This document shows, in pieces, positions 37,501 through 48,777 of a stretch of DNA of 64,000 nt. Made by a program: the position numbers and the translations under genes. This DNA is from Anarhynchus alexandrinus. Its lineage: Eukaryota; Chordata; Aves; Charadriiformes; Charadriidae. Every line of letters begins with the position of its first letter. Positions within the stretch are counted from its first letter, which is position 1. The stretch spans positions 62,001 through 126,000 of the forward strand of contig VUYV01000403.1 of NCBI GenBank assembly GCA_008711295.1, in the 5' to 3' direction. The notes under the pieces were generated by a model. That model saw nothing but the letters and a program-made list of their open reading frames with translations, had not been told where the DNA came from and made no database searches.

Positions 37501-40500
37501 TTCATTTTCTTCCCTCTCCTCCTTTGTGCTGAAATAAATGGCCCCTTTGTTCTAGTTTTAGTGCCATGACAATAAAAGAGTTTCAAATGTCAAACCTTCA
37601 CTACCATGTTATTAAGAACACAGACAATATAATCTAGCAAACAACGCAAGATATAGAGGTGAGGTCATATTCTGACTCAGGTGGACAACACACTTTGTAG
37701 CAAACTGCAGCACTCCATTCTGTGAGGATAAAGACGACTGTTATCTGTTAAAACTTACGTGGGCTTGTGTCTGGTGCGACTACAATAAGGCCATGTTCAG
37801 CTGCAGCTTGATGAAAACCAGCTTTCGTTATAAAATTCTGTTCTGTGCAAGTTAACCCTAAAGAAATAAAAATATCTTTGGTTACACATTGCTCAGAGCA
37901 CACCCGTCTCAAAAACCTTTGTGACAGAAAAGGTTTTGAAAAACAAGAGCGATTCCCATCTCCATAAACACGCAACAGTCTTTTTACTAGATTCAACAAT
38001 ACTTAATAATCCACAGAAACAGAGTTGCAATTTCACATCTAGTCACGCTAACATTTGACCAAACAATTGACTCCATTGACTACAGACACTGTTGCTAAGG
38101 TTAACATTAACTTCTGACATCTAACCCCGCAACTACATTTTTCTCTCTACTGCCATTTCAGCTGTTTGCATTACAGAATTCTGCAAGTGGTCTGTCAAAT
38201 CCTACATTCTTTAGACAGGATGAAGGCCCGTAAGCGCTCTGGCTCCGAAACCCACGGCAATCCGTACCTTTTGTACTGCAGCAAGCCCAACTGAACTTCA
38301 ATTACAAATAAATAATACTGCATACCAGTATTTCACTTTTTCTTTACTGTGCCATTTGAGAGGAGTTAATGATTCTAGTTTTCTCTGAGGACAAGTCACA
38401 AATAACCTAATTTGACCAATACACTAACCAAGACAGCATGGTAAATACGCTGCATGACTCGAAGCTCTTCAGACAATTTCGATGCATTTTTACCCGGCAC
38501 ACACTGTCATTCTACAAATCAGACCTACTAGCTATTTTGTAAAATGAATACATACAAGGAATATAGTCTCCACACTACCAGTTAATTCTCCAACTTTCTA
38601 AACACAAGTGTCAATAAAGCCATTCCAAAAATCACAGAACAGACAGCGCTTCTGCTTTTCATTTTGAATAACAGGGAAAAAAAAAATTAATTAATTAATC
38701 CTAGAGCCAACATAAATTTTGAAAGCTATGCCTTAACATTATTTATGCACTTTTGGTGCAAGACCCAGCTCTGAGGGAGATGACAGGAACAGGGCAGAGG
38801 AACAAAGCCAGGATAACTGGGAACATATGGTTGTCCATACAGTCTCATCTCAGCTTGCCTTACACCCAGCAAGACAGCAGCTGGATAGGGCACTGCAGGA
38901 GCTGGAGAGATGAAGAAACAATGCTGTGGATGAGACAACTTCACTCCTGCCACACAACCCTCTTCAGCCCCTGGCCCTTTCTGATCCCCCAGCGTTACCT
39001 CACTCTAGATGGGCTGGCACCAAAGCAGCGAACAGCACCTCCCTTTCCAAGTTCACTAGTTGCCAGTTCCAAGTTCACCAGCACTCAGAATAAGGTGAGG
39101 TCCAGAGGACAAATTTGCTGGCTCCCATGGGCTAGATTTTGCCTCCCATCCTGTTAGCTGAAGCAGTCTGTCATAGACAAAGGGAAGCAGGAGGTGTGCA
39201 AACGGGAAGGCCTTTGAGGACAATCTTTAAATATGTATGTTTTAGAACAAAAAGTATGTAGATTTTAGAACAAAAGGGTGGAACGTTTTGAACACTGAGC
39301 ATTTTAGAACACAATCTCATAGGCTACCCACTGAGGCTGGCTGCATCCAGCTTTATCACAATACACTCAAAGTAAATGCATATTCCAGAAGACTTTTGTA
39401 GAATGAAAGAGCTTCCACTGCAGTACCTCTACATTAGGTTTTCAGTAACCGTAGCACAGTAGCTTAGACATGCCTATCTTTTTTAAGTTACTAAAATTCA
39501 TGTTACTTACCCGAGAGCCAATACAGAACAGGACACTTTCCGGTTTCTGCTTTTGGAGGCAAGTAGATTCCAAATTTCATTTTGCATTTTAGCTCTGCAC
39601 TGTATTAACAAAATACTGTTTGTTATCATCACTACTTAATTAACAAGGTCACAAACACTAAGAAAAAACGTTGAATCAATGCATTTTGTTCAAAGAGATT
39701 TGGTTGGTGAATTATGACAACTAAGTCAAATAAAGTGAAAAGCAATTTTTAAACTCGGCCTTAGCCTCCTGAACTGACAACAGCTAACCTTCCTACTTTG
39801 TTCTGAATTTACTTAAAAAGGACACTTACAAACAAGCCACATTTTTGCAGTGCTACTAACTGGGAACAGTTTGAAAATTGAATTTTGAACCCCATCAATA
39901 TTTAACTTGAGCTTTCTCTATTAAATTGGAAAGTAATTTTAACTGAAGAACACATCCATATGACTTGCAGAACATAAACTGCACAGCATGCCCCAGCAAG
40001 AGGTTTTCAATCTGCTAAATCTACAGACTAACCGATTGCCTGGTTAATACCAAAGCCTAAAATCGTCAATAAAAGCTTATCTAAGCATAACGAATGATTT
40101 TTTTTCTTTGGATCAGAAATGAAAAAAAGCAAATGTTTTTCTGTTTGCCTTCATCAAACAAGAATCTATCTATCTACTGTGTCTGTCTGCTCACAGCATT
40201 TTTTAGGAGTGCGTAGAAGTGAAATACCCAGTACAGCGAGTGGAACTTTGTACACACAGTGGTTCTCTGTGCTGCAAACAGGACAAGCCAAAGTAACAGA
40301 CCTTAATTTTCAAAGGTAAAAATACTGGCTTCCCACCTCAGATCTGCAGCACTAAGTATACTAGACACGTTAAACATTAACACAGAAATATAAGAACACA
40401 GCCAAAGCAGCAGTAGACAGCATCCCTTACGGAAGTATGGATATTAGGGAGAACACACTATCTTCCTGCAGACTAAGAACACTGACAACAACAATAGTAT

Positions 40501-40617
40501 GGATTCACTGCTCCATGCTAAATATCTAGGTTGCTTTTGTAGTGTTTACCTGTCATGTTCAAACACCTTCTGGAAACCCTCATAGCATTTGTTGCTGGAA
40601 ACCTGTTTCAGTGCCAT
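28479..40617 (-). CDS. ESD: ESD: S-formylglutathione hydrolase / esterase D, complete in 8 coding exons
   Basis: Cytosolic serine hydrolase that cleaves S-formylglutathione to glutathione and formate, the second step of glutathione-dependent formaldehyde detoxification. Coding exons on the minus strand: 40617-40550, 39599-39511, 37857-37759, 35065-34941, 34046-33927, 32258-32160, 29823-29656 and 28559-28479. They total 849 nt, i.e. 282 residues plus stop, the same length as the human protein. The alpha/beta-hydrolase (esterase D) motifs are present: [11 protein letters not shown] near residue 52, GHSMGGHGA with nucleophile Ser149, IDQGKDDQF with Asp226, and GYDHSYFF with His260. All exon junctions keep frame. 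One intron, after residue 256, has a GC donor. The start [11 protein letters not shown] matches the family N-terminus. The gene converges on LRCH1, and its promoter island separates it from HTR2A. Confidence 0.96.
28560..29655 (-). other. ESD last intron (GC-AG)
   Basis: 1096 nt, beginning gcaagt and ending ttctag on the minus strand. No transposon recognised. Confidence 0.8.
29656..29823 (-). CDS. ESD: ESD coding exon 7 with the catalytic Asp; GC splice donor
   Basis: 168 nt, phase 0. The acceptor is attcctgcag. Encodes [20 protein letters not shown], then [20 protein letters not shown], then [16 protein letters not shown]. Asp226 is the second D of KDD. The 3' boundary is CAG|gcaagt, a GC donor with otherwise perfect consensus. 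No GT donor fits the protein, and reading on gives SCFCDPSLL, unlike any esterase D. Confidence 0.93.
29824..32159 (-). other. ESD intron with CR1 insertion
   Basis: GT-AG intron of 2.3 kb. About 850 bp of it is a CR1 fragment in the sense orientation of ESD (30269-31120); the rest is unremarkable, apart from a T-tract at about 31221-31234. Confidence 0.8.
30269..31120 (-). mobile_element. CR1-family LINE fragment with internal deletion, in ESD intron
   Basis: The 3' end has a (TAGAA)-type tail (tagaatagaatagactactt on the + strand). On the minus strand 30698-30357 is open and encodes the RT C-terminal block with [20 protein letters not shown] and [20 protein letters not shown]. Further upstream are [16 protein letters not shown] and [24 protein letters not shown] remnants of the RT. 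The last part resembles the VPQGS region, so about 200 bp between them appear deleted. Different CR1 subfamily (tail and UTR) from the other copies here. Confidence 0.85.
32160..32258 (-). CDS. ESD: ESD coding exon 6 (residues 168-200)
   Basis: 99 nt, phase 0, with acceptor tttctgaacag and donor GAG|gtatgt. Encodes [20 protein letters not shown], then [13 protein letters not shown]. Confidence 0.95.
32259..33926 (-). other. ESD intron
   Basis: 1.7 kb GT-AG intron with A/T-rich content; no element recognised. Confidence 0.8.
33927..34046 (-). CDS. ESD: ESD coding exon 5 with the nucleophile serine
   Basis: 120 nt, phase 0 at both ends, with acceptor cctttacag and donor AAA|gtaaga. Encodes [20 protein letters not shown], then [20 protein letters not shown]. 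The GHSMG elbow carries the catalytic Ser149. Confidence 0.96.
34047..34940 (-). other. ESD intron
   Basis: 0.9 kb GT-AG intron. Contains a low-complexity A/C-rich stretch at about 34440-34480; otherwise nothing recognised. Confidence 0.8.
34941..35065 (-). CDS. ESD: ESD coding exon 4 (residues 86-127)
   Basis: 125 nt with acceptor ttcatggtag and donor GATGAG|gtaact. Encodes [20 protein letters not shown], then [21 protein letters not shown]. The [11 protein letters not shown] segment is highly conserved in S-formylglutathione hydrolases. Confidence 0.95.
35066..37758 (-). other. ESD intron
   Basis: 2.7 kb GT-AG intron. Several short open frames, none with a family signature; no transposon recognised. 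Confidence 0.75.
37759..37857 (-). CDS. ESD: ESD coding exon 3 (residues 53-86)
   Basis: 99 nt with acceptor atttctttag and donor CCCAC|gtaagt. Encodes [20 protein letters not shown], then [12 protein letters not shown], a hallmark block of the esterase D family. Confidence 0.95.
37858..39510 (-). other. ESD intron
   Basis: 1.65 kb GT-AG intron. The stretch 38740-39160 is more GC-rich than its surroundings and carries an imperfect local duplication (ccaagttcac at about 39046 and 39070). No element named. Confidence 0.7.
39511..39599 (-). CDS. ESD: ESD coding exon 2 (residues 23-53)
   Basis: 89 nt with acceptor ttaatacag and donor TCGG|gtaagt. Encodes the segment [20 protein letters not shown], then [10 protein letters not shown], with the strand that leads to the oxyanion-hole loop. 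Confidence 0.94.
39600..40549 (-). other. ESD intron
   Basis: 0.95 kb GT-AG intron; nothing recognised. Confidence 0.8.
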
Positions 40618-40625
40618 GGCTTTAT
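40550..40625 (-). CDS. ESD: ESD first coding exon (contains start codon)
   Basis: The acceptor is a T-rich tract plus gcag (40626-40630 region) and the ATG is at 40617-40615 after the 8-nt 5' UTR piece ATAAAGCC. It encodes [20 protein letters not shown] plus HD and the first two bases of Ser23. The donor AG|gtaaac lies at 40549. Coding part is 68 nt. Confidence 0.94.
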
Positions 40626-41459
40626 CTGCAAAAAAAAAAAAAGGAACAAGTTAAATTTGAAAATAAGACATTCCTGGACTTACAGTGAGTTATGAGAACA
40701 TAAAAGTTGAACAGAACTTGGAACACCTTTGTTTAATGTCACAGTTTTTCAGAAGAAAGAATCTCCTCCAAACACTTTCCAATCTTTCATTAACTTTCTA
40801 TTTCCCCACAGAAATGGAGGGGAGGGGGAACTGAACTCTTGAGAGCAGAGCTGACAAAGCCTTCCTGCTTTCCTACAGACCCACATCTCCAACCACCTTT
40901 ACCTCTGCAGTAACCATAGCTTGCTCTCACGTGCTGTGGTTAGCCTGGAGCTGCCTGTGATGAGTGGCCAGGCTGCCTCTTCCACACAAGAGAAACCTGT
41001 CCCACCTTTCCTTCTCCATGCGTGCCAGTATCCAGCCGCTAATTACCACATCTTTGATGGAAATTAACCACCTTGTTCTAAAGCTCTGGGGGACGGCAGA
41101 AAGACAGGCCTCACAGAGAAGCAGAAGGCTTATTTCCATGGGAAAGAAACAGTATGAAAAAATACAAGCAAGGAAACAATCATGGAAGTTTTAAAACAGC
41201 CGGTAGCGCACTCGTAGCAAACTTGCTAAGGAAACTGGGGAAAGTTGACACAACTGGAGACGCTGTTGTTGAGCGTCTCAGCTCGCACAGAGGGTAAGGC
41301 CAACTAGGCAGCTGAAAGGGGAAGAGGCCTGAAGGGTCAGCGCACAAGCAAAATCCTGAGGAGAAACCAGGTTAACATCAGAGCAGGTAACAAAATGCCA
41401 AAACGAAAACGCTCCCTCCCTCACACCTGTGCACTCCTACGGTGCAAGAAAAACCACGC
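40626..41459 (-). other. ESD first intron (3' part)
   Basis: Sequence between the first coding exon and the CpG island. The 5' UTR exon must lie upstream. One possible donor for it is CAG|gtgtga, with the exon ending at 41427 on the minus strand; this is only a motif-based suggestion. Confidence 0.5.
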
Positions 41460-42070
41460 ACCACCGACAGCCCTCAGGGCCTGTTCACTGCCTTCCACCA
41501 CCCCCGCGGGGCTGCAGTCGAGGGGCGTCCACGCAGAAGCGCTTGACGCCCACCCCGACGGCAGCATCAAGCCAGGGCCCGCTGCAGCAGCAGGCAGGGC
41601 CCGCCGGCCGCCCACCGGCCCCGGCCCCACCTCGGCCTCCCTCCCGTTTCCCTTCCTGCGCTAAATTTCCACACAACCACTCCTTCCCGCCGCACCAATG
41701 CGCTCTCCTGAGCCTCCCTTTGCACCCTCCCGCCCTCGGAGGCAGCCATCCCTCCCCCTCGGCCGCCCGCTGGCTGGGCCCGAGGGCCCGCAGGGGCCCC
41801 CCGCCGCCGCCCCGCTCTCCCCCGCCGCGGGGCCCCGGCACGGCCNNNNNNNNNNNNNNNNNNNNNNNNNNNNNNNNNNNNNNNNNNNNNNNNNNNNNNN
41901 NNNNNNNNNNNNNNNNNNNNNNNNNGGGGGGGTTGGGGGGGTGTCTGCCGTGTCTGTGGGGGCGGGGGTGCTGCTCTCTACCTCCTCCTCCTCCTCAGGC
42001 GCTTCTCCAGCTCTGCCACCCAGGGCTGCCTGCGGCCATGGCACCTTCGTGCCCCAGTGCTGCGCAGGCC
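41460..42070 (-). promoter_or_regulatory. CpG island / ESD promoter region
   Basis: Abrupt rise in GC and CpG content (for example ccgccggccgcccaccggcc and ccgcgg motifs) directly upstream of the ESD coding exons. An inverted CCAAT box (CCAAT on +, 41695-41699) suits minus-strand transcription. No TATA box was seen. The island is interrupted by the N gap at 41846-41925, so the start site and non-coding exon 1 may be partly missing. Apparent long open frames here are products of GC-richness. Confidence 0.75.
41846..41925. other. Assembly gap (80 N)
   Basis: 80 unknown bases inside the CpG island, flanked by cggggccccggcacggcc on the left and by runs of seven Gs on the right. The true length is unknown. 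Confidence 0.99.
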
Positions 42071-45000
42071 GTCTTCCCGGCTGTGAAGAAGAAAATCTTG
42101 AGCTGTAAAATGGAGAGAGAAAAAAAAAGTTAATCCAGTGAGTCCGATAGCAGTGAACTATTCGAAGCAGCAAGTATTTCTGTTAGTGTTATTTTCCCTT
42201 GGCCACCAAGACCTCACGGGGGAAGAAGATTGCTGAAGCGGCCTGAACTTGGGCCGCCACATCATTAAAGTGTTTTACCTCTTCTCAGTGTTTCAGTGTT
42301 CTTCATAGCAGCTGCCATCTGACAGACTCCTGATTTTATAATAAAACCAAATTCTAGTTTAGATAGTTTTTGTCATGACATCTCACTTTCGAGATCACAG
42401 AGGAAAGAAGGTACTTGGTGGTGCTTTCATCTTACTCATAACCCAAATTCTTCCCACTTCCTGCTGTTAAAGGGTCTTTTTTTTATATATATAATTTGCA
42501 ATTAAATATACCCCAAAAAGTGTCCTCAGCAAAACTCTCTCGCTCTTTTTAGTCTCATAGCATGTACTGCATTAGCAGTAACTATTTTTGCGCATAACAT
42601 TTTACAGTCTGATCATCTGTTACTTCGCCGATGTGACAATAATTCGTGTCTATTTTTAACCCCTAATTCTAGTGAGGCGCAGTACTGACAACTTTGTTCC
42701 CCCACTACTTTCTACTGTTCCCCAGCAGATCTGTTTGGACTGCAGCTGCTGGACCCTGGACCTGGGCCACCCATCCGGCCTTCCAGCCAGGGCAGCATTC
42801 CCTATCCTGTCTCACTAGCTGGATGTAGCTGGTACAAATAGTCTGTCTCTGAGCTATTTAAACTTTCTTCTCTCAGTTTTTCTTTTGGAAGGTTTTAATT
42901 TGCCGTTAAGCAAATTAAAGCGTGTTTCTTCACTAGTATTTCTCAAACACTCTTCAGGTTGTTCCTTCCATCTATCTGTGTGTGTTTTGTAGCCCTCTTA
43001 ATGTCCTACCTCACTAGCAAGATATTGCCCACTTAGTTTGTTATTTGATCTAAACTTTAGCCAGTCTGTTTTCTTTCTTGTATATATAGTCAGCTGTCAT
43101 TACACACATCTCATTTTCCGTGGTATCTGCAATTGTTTTTAGCTATTTCTCTCTCTTGTCAGTACACAACCTGGGCTTCCTTTTCAAGTCCCTTAGATAA
43201 CCTCTGTCCAGTTTGCTCTCATTTCAGTGACATATTCAGAAGGATCCAACTGGCAGCATGCTGATGAGTTTACCTGTCTTCCCCACGTCTCCATGACAAC
43301 AAGGTAAAAGCAACATTTTGTGTGTCTTTTCAGTCAAAAATGACTAAAGTAAATGCATAGGTAAATAACGTGAGAGCTGTGTCGGAGCCCTCCAGAGGGC
43401 CGTTCTCATGGCACACAGCTGAGTGTGTGTTGTGTGTAAGAATGTGTGAAGTGGAAAACATGCCGGGATAGCGTTGAGGACAGTGTAAGGTAGAGGGAGC
43501 CAAGTTGGTGCAGTCTATTCTGTGCTGTGGTATGGATATTTTTAGTGGTATGGATATTTTTAGTAGCTTTGGTTATGCACATTTGTTTAACCATACTGCC
43601 ATTTCTGTATCCTTTGAGACAGCGTCTGCAGCTGTCACCAGTGAATTCCTTTTGGTATCATTCTGCACATCATTTCAGATTATCTATAAAAAAACAGATG
43701 TGAAATGGGCTTCCTATCCTTCATCATTAAATGGCTTCTCCTTATATGGTGCAGGATGGCAAACAGTAGAAACGAGGATATTAAAAAGAAAAGAATGGTG
43801 GATACTCACTTTGGAAAATCTCAGGGATTAGGTACTGTTGCCTCACCTATTACTTTATCATTGTATTCCAAGTACAATACATACTTCTCCAACATACTTT
43901 CTGTATGTTCCCCTTACACCGACAGTAGTTTCAGCCACTTTATCACTGAGCTAATCCAGTGGTGAGATACAATTTCTGATCATCTGTCTAACATTTCTTC
44001 TGGCATTTGTAAGGATGGCTTTGTATTCTGTCAGAAAGGTTTTTGCCTTTTCAGCACATTTTCAGCATCCTTTCTGTACTTAGGGAAACATACCATTAGT
44101 TTCAACCCACTGAAACACATTTGCTGTAAAGCTTCCAGCAAGAAACTACCACATTGTAGGCAAGCAACCTGAATGTCTTAAGCTTATAGTACCAAATTCT
44201 TCCTTTCCCATTTTCTTTTCAGTAAGTACTGTCCTTCCCTCAGCCATGCATCTGGATACACAATTTTCCAATGTTTTTGTTGCTGTAGTCTGAATTAAGG
44301 ATGGTAGTTGCTGGCTTCTTTTACCTAATAACTGTGGATTCCACCTCCTGTTAGTGCTTTTCAGTCATTTTTTCTCAACTTTTTGTATGTGATTTCATCT
44401 TCACTTTGCGTATTCAGACCACTGAATTCACACTTCGCTGTCTACTTTGCCAGGAGATTATTTGTATGTTGTTCTTTTCTGTAAACAGCTTTTCCAGTGT
44501 TCTTTACAGTAATTGTTCATAACTTAGTCATTTACGATTCTAATGTCTTCTTTGTCTAAATTGTTTTAGTCTGTCTTATACCATGCTATGGTCATTTCCA
44601 AGCAATATATATGGCTGGTAACATTATTGTCCCTCAGTATATTTCATGCTGACTGTATTGTCACAATGTGCTTCAAGTCTTTAGCTTTTCAGGGGAGAGG
44701 CTTTACACAGGGAGAAGGAGAATTTTCTGTCCCTTTATTGTTATTGATTTATTTTTCTATTTCCCCTTCTTTACCACGTCTATCTATCTTACCTTTTGAC
44801 TCAGATGAAAGTTAGATCTTCCAAAGTTTCTTTTCTTTTCTTTCCTTCCATACTGTCAAGATTTCACCTGGCCGCAACTTGTCATGTCATTAGCTGCTCT
44901 CCGTTCGAGGCAGTTCTTTACTTTTTCTGCAATTTGCCCGAGGTGATTCTTAGCCGACAAAACCAATGTCAGAGGCTAGAGACTACACACCCTCACTTAT

Positions 45001-45198
45001 TTTATCTGCCTACATAGAGTTTTTTTCTTCTTTGCTCCATTTCTTGCTTTTGTTATTTCCTTTTTGTTCATTAGAGGCTTAGTGTGTCATTTGAGTTTGT
45101 AGGTCGTTTTGGGAAACAGTGTTGTCATTTGGTCTCGCTTGCACTGGAATGCAAGTTACAGTGGTGTTGGTGCTAGCTGCCTCCTCTTTTTGTGTTCA

Positions 45199-45695
45199 TA
45201 GAATCATAGAATGGTTTGGGTTGGAAGTGACCTTAAAGACCATCTAGTTCCAACCCCCACTGCCATGGACAAGGGCACCTTCCACTAGACCCGGTTGCTC
45301 AAAGCTCCATCCATTGGCCTTGAGTACTTCCCTGAGCAACCTGTTCCAGTGCCTCACCACCCTCAGAGTGAAAAATTTCTTCCTAATATCTATTCTAAAT
45401 CTACCCTCTTCCAGTTTGAAGACATTCCCCCTCATCCTATCACTACATGCCCTTGTGAAAAGTCCCTCTCCAGCTGTCTTGTAGGTGCCCTTCAGATACT
45501 GGAAGGCTGCTGTAAGGTCTCCCTCGAGCCTTCTCTTCTCCAGGCTGAACAACCCCAACTCTCTCAACCTGTCTTCATAGGAGAGGTGCTCCAGCCCTCT
45601 GATCATCCTCGTGGCCCTCCTCTGGACCCCCTCCAACAGGTCCATGTCCTTCTTATGTTGAGGGCTCCAGAGCTGGATGCAGTATTCCAGGTGGG
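45199..45695 (-). mobile_element. CR1 LINE 3' end, well preserved
   Basis: The 3' end shows the octamer-type terminus (catagaatcatagaatggtt on +). Minus-strand 45645-45244 is open for 133 codons and contains [40 protein letters not shown] and [16 protein letters not shown], the RT C-terminal part. About 500 bp, 5'-truncated. It appears younger than the other CR1 copies because the frame is still open. Confidence 0.93.
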
Positions 45696-47519
45696 ATTAT
45701 TTACAAGTTTTCTAATTCTAATTCTATAGAAAAAAAATATCCAGCCTGTAATAAGAAGCTAATTTGATTAAACAGATTAGCAAATGGAAAAGTTTCCCTG
45801 AGAAGCTTTGTGAATTTGTCTTTGGTCAAGTTACACAATCACTTTTGTGGCCAGAGATGATTTCTAGATCAGCAGTTGTCTTTCGTCATTCTGATTATTT
45901 AATTTGGCCATATCTTGTATTGGTGTTTCTGCAGCACTGCACTGGTGATCTGGAAGAGCCTCAATAGCTCTGAGCTGCTATGAGGTTGGGCATGTTCATG
46001 GATCCTCTTTGCAGAGAGACTGCGGGAAATGCATACACAGAAGATTTGCAGTTGCCAAAATAAGCCATTTGTGATAGGAAATTAGGAAAAGGTAGTGTTT
46101 TTTGAAAAAAATTCTTTGTCTCTAGAGCAAGGAAAGAACTGAAAACTTTTCCAGGGGAAAAAACAAGCATGCTTTTTTAATTAGAGTTATGCAAATAAGA
46201 AATATTAGTAATATTTTCTCATCATTTCAGGAAAATGCAAAATTAAGCATGTGTTACAACTGATACAAAATCCAGTGAGCTATATGCATCTGATAATTCT
46301 GACGGAAAGTAGTTTCCTCTTAATGCTTTACAATTAAAAATGAAGCAGTCTTGCTTTTTTATAGTAAATTGCGCATATTTGTATTATGTCTTTTGTTTTT
46401 TATTTCTTTCTAGCGCAGGTTAATTTTGAACTTACGAAGAGACTGCTTGTTTGAGAAATTTTTCCACATACAGTTTTAAATTCCTCACGTTGGATTTACT
46501 GAGCCTTTGAAGCTGATATTTTGAATTCAGATATCCAAGTAAGACTTGAGGTATAATTGCAGCGAAAGAAAGATATTGGCTGACAGGAATGTAATAGTTA
46601 AGGTCTGACTTGGAGAACACCAAAACACAAATTTAAATTCCATTTCAGCCAGTAAATAATTTAGTAGAACATTAGAGCTTGCCTTATTAATGGGAACCCC
46701 AAGGAGAGGTGGAGATATAAACGCTATTTGTTTAGGCTTATGGTTGTCTTTCCCCGGGAGATAGGCTTTTCTTTAGGTCTGAGGGAATAAGTTAAGATCA
46801 GCGACACCAGCTGGCATTCCTAGGATTTCTTGATCCCTATACAAGCCTTGAAGTAATACAAGTAGAGTGGACTTACTTTCTTGGTGTTGGAGTGCAATTC
46901 AGGCCACAGACTTGAAGTCATTTGTCAAATTTAGGATCAAAATAGTAGAAAGAATCCTTAAGTTGTGTATCACAAACTCTTCTTGTGAGGGAGGACTATT
47001 TAAATCTGTTATCTATAATGATGTAACACAGAGAGTCATGCAAAATTACCATACATGAGATTGCTTCTGCTCTTTTATTTAAAAGATTATTTGAAAGAGC
47101 ATGGCTTTTAAAAATGCTGAGGAAAAGGCAGTATTTTATTACTGTCAAAGATTGAGTATGGTAACTTGCCTAGATGGCTTTTGGAACAACTGATGAGATC
47201 CTGAGCAGGAAGAACATTTATTTCAATAATATGTATGGTTTCTAGAAGAAGTACAGGTAATGAAAGAGCCAGAAGATTCCAAACATGATTTAAGATGAAA
47301 AAGTAAAAGTAGATGCTCATGTTTCCTCAAGAGAAATAGCAAAAAACTTGATTGATCGGAATTTTAACAAAAGATAGTGGTCTTCCAATTGTCCTTATTT
47401 AATTTGATTCAGACTGCAAAGCTGAAATCACAGAAAAGAATAAACCTTGAAGGGAGCAAGCTTTCACTGACTAATATGTGGGATTATTTAGTTATAATTA
47501 GTGTCTAAAAGTGAGCAAA

Positions 47520-48742
47520 AGAAATGGCGTCACAACCCTGAACTTCAGGAGAGCAAATAGCGGTTATTGGCAGGATGCAATGGGAGACTGTCCTGGCACG
47601 TGATGAGGACCCCAGAAGAGCTGGTTGTTCTTCAAGAACAACCTCCTCAAAGCACAAGAAGAGTCTATTCACTTTGCAGAAAATTGAGCACAGGCCAGCA
47701 TGGATGAAGAAAAGACTCCTGACTGTGCCAAATGCAAAAAGGAAGCCTACAGAAAGTGGAAGCAGGGATGGGCTACCTGGGAAGAATATAGAAACATATC
47801 TAAAGCACGCAAGGATGGAGGTAGGAAAGCCAAAGCTCAGCTGGGACTGAAACTAGAAGTGATGTGAAGAGCAACAAGAAAGCTTTCTTTATGTACATTG
47901 TCAGCAAAAGGAAGGCTAAGGAGAATGTGGGACCACTGCTCAATGGGGCAGGGAAGCTACTGACAAGGAACATGGAAAAGAATGAGGTACTTGGTGCCTT
48001 TTTTTGGCCTCAGTTTTCACCGATAAAGTTGGCCTGTCAGGTGAGTATTAGCCAGAACAGAGGACAATGTTTGGGAGCACTTAAATCATGAGGATACGCA
48101 CAAGTCTATGGGACTAGATGGGATGCATTAGATGGTGCTGAGAGAACTGGCCAGTGTCATTGCAAGTCCATTTTCTATCATGTTTAAAAGGTCAGGACAA
48201 TCCAGAAGGTCTTACTGATGTTTGGGAAAAGGTAAATGTGACACCTACCTTCAAGGGCATGAAGGAGGATCAAGCAAACTAACAGCAGGTCAGCCTTACT
48301 ACCATACCTGGGAACATAATGGAACAAATCCTCCTGGAAGCCATTTCCAGGTACACAAAGAACAAGGTGTTTGGGAAGAGCCAACATGGATTTACCAAGA
48401 GCACAGCACACCTGACCAGTCTGATTGCCTTCTGATGAGAAGTCTGCCTCAATGGACAAGGCAAGAGAGGTGGAAGTTCTATACCTTGGTTTTAGCAAGG
48501 GCTTTGCAACAACTTCTCTTAATCTCCTTGTCTCCTTTTAGCAAGGTTGGCAAAATACAGGCTCGATTAGTGGACAGTAAGGTGGGTGGAAAATTGGCTG
48601 GATTATTGCTGGGCTCAGAGGGTATTGATCAGCAGTACAGAGTCCAGCTGGCAGCGTGACACCCTTCAGGGATCAATACGAGGGACAATACTATTTAGTG
48701 TCTTTATTAATGACCTGGGTGATGAGATGGAGTGCAATCTGG
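47520..48742 (+). mobile_element. CR1 LINE internal fragment (linker and reverse transcriptase core)
   Basis: CR1 ORF2 landmarks appear in several frames: AYRKWKQGWATWEEY-like and KSNKKAFFMYIVSKRKAKEN before the RT, then VTPTFKGMKEDQAN-like, a degenerate [38 protein letters not shown] and FSVFINDLGDEMECNLG. Broken by frameshifts and stops. Lacks the 3' end; it stops at a GATA-type simple repeat. Confidence 0.85.
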
Positions 48743-48743
48743 G

Positions 48744-48777
48744 ATATATAGTTAAGATAGATAGATATATAGTTAAG
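48744..48777. repeat. Simple (GATA/TA) repeat at CR1 break
   Basis: atatatagttaagatagata followed by gatatatagttaag: a 13-bp unit atatatagttaag occurs twice around a short GATA run. It marks where the CR1 homology ends. Confidence 0.7.

Noticed and set aside
41429..42133. Long open frames on both strands across the N gap
   Set aside because: GC-rich CpG island with few stop codons; the frames run through unknown bases and encode Pro/Arg/Gly-rich low-complexity sequence.
45295..45729. 144-codon plus-strand frame
   Set aside because: Antisense shadow of the well-preserved CR1 copy.
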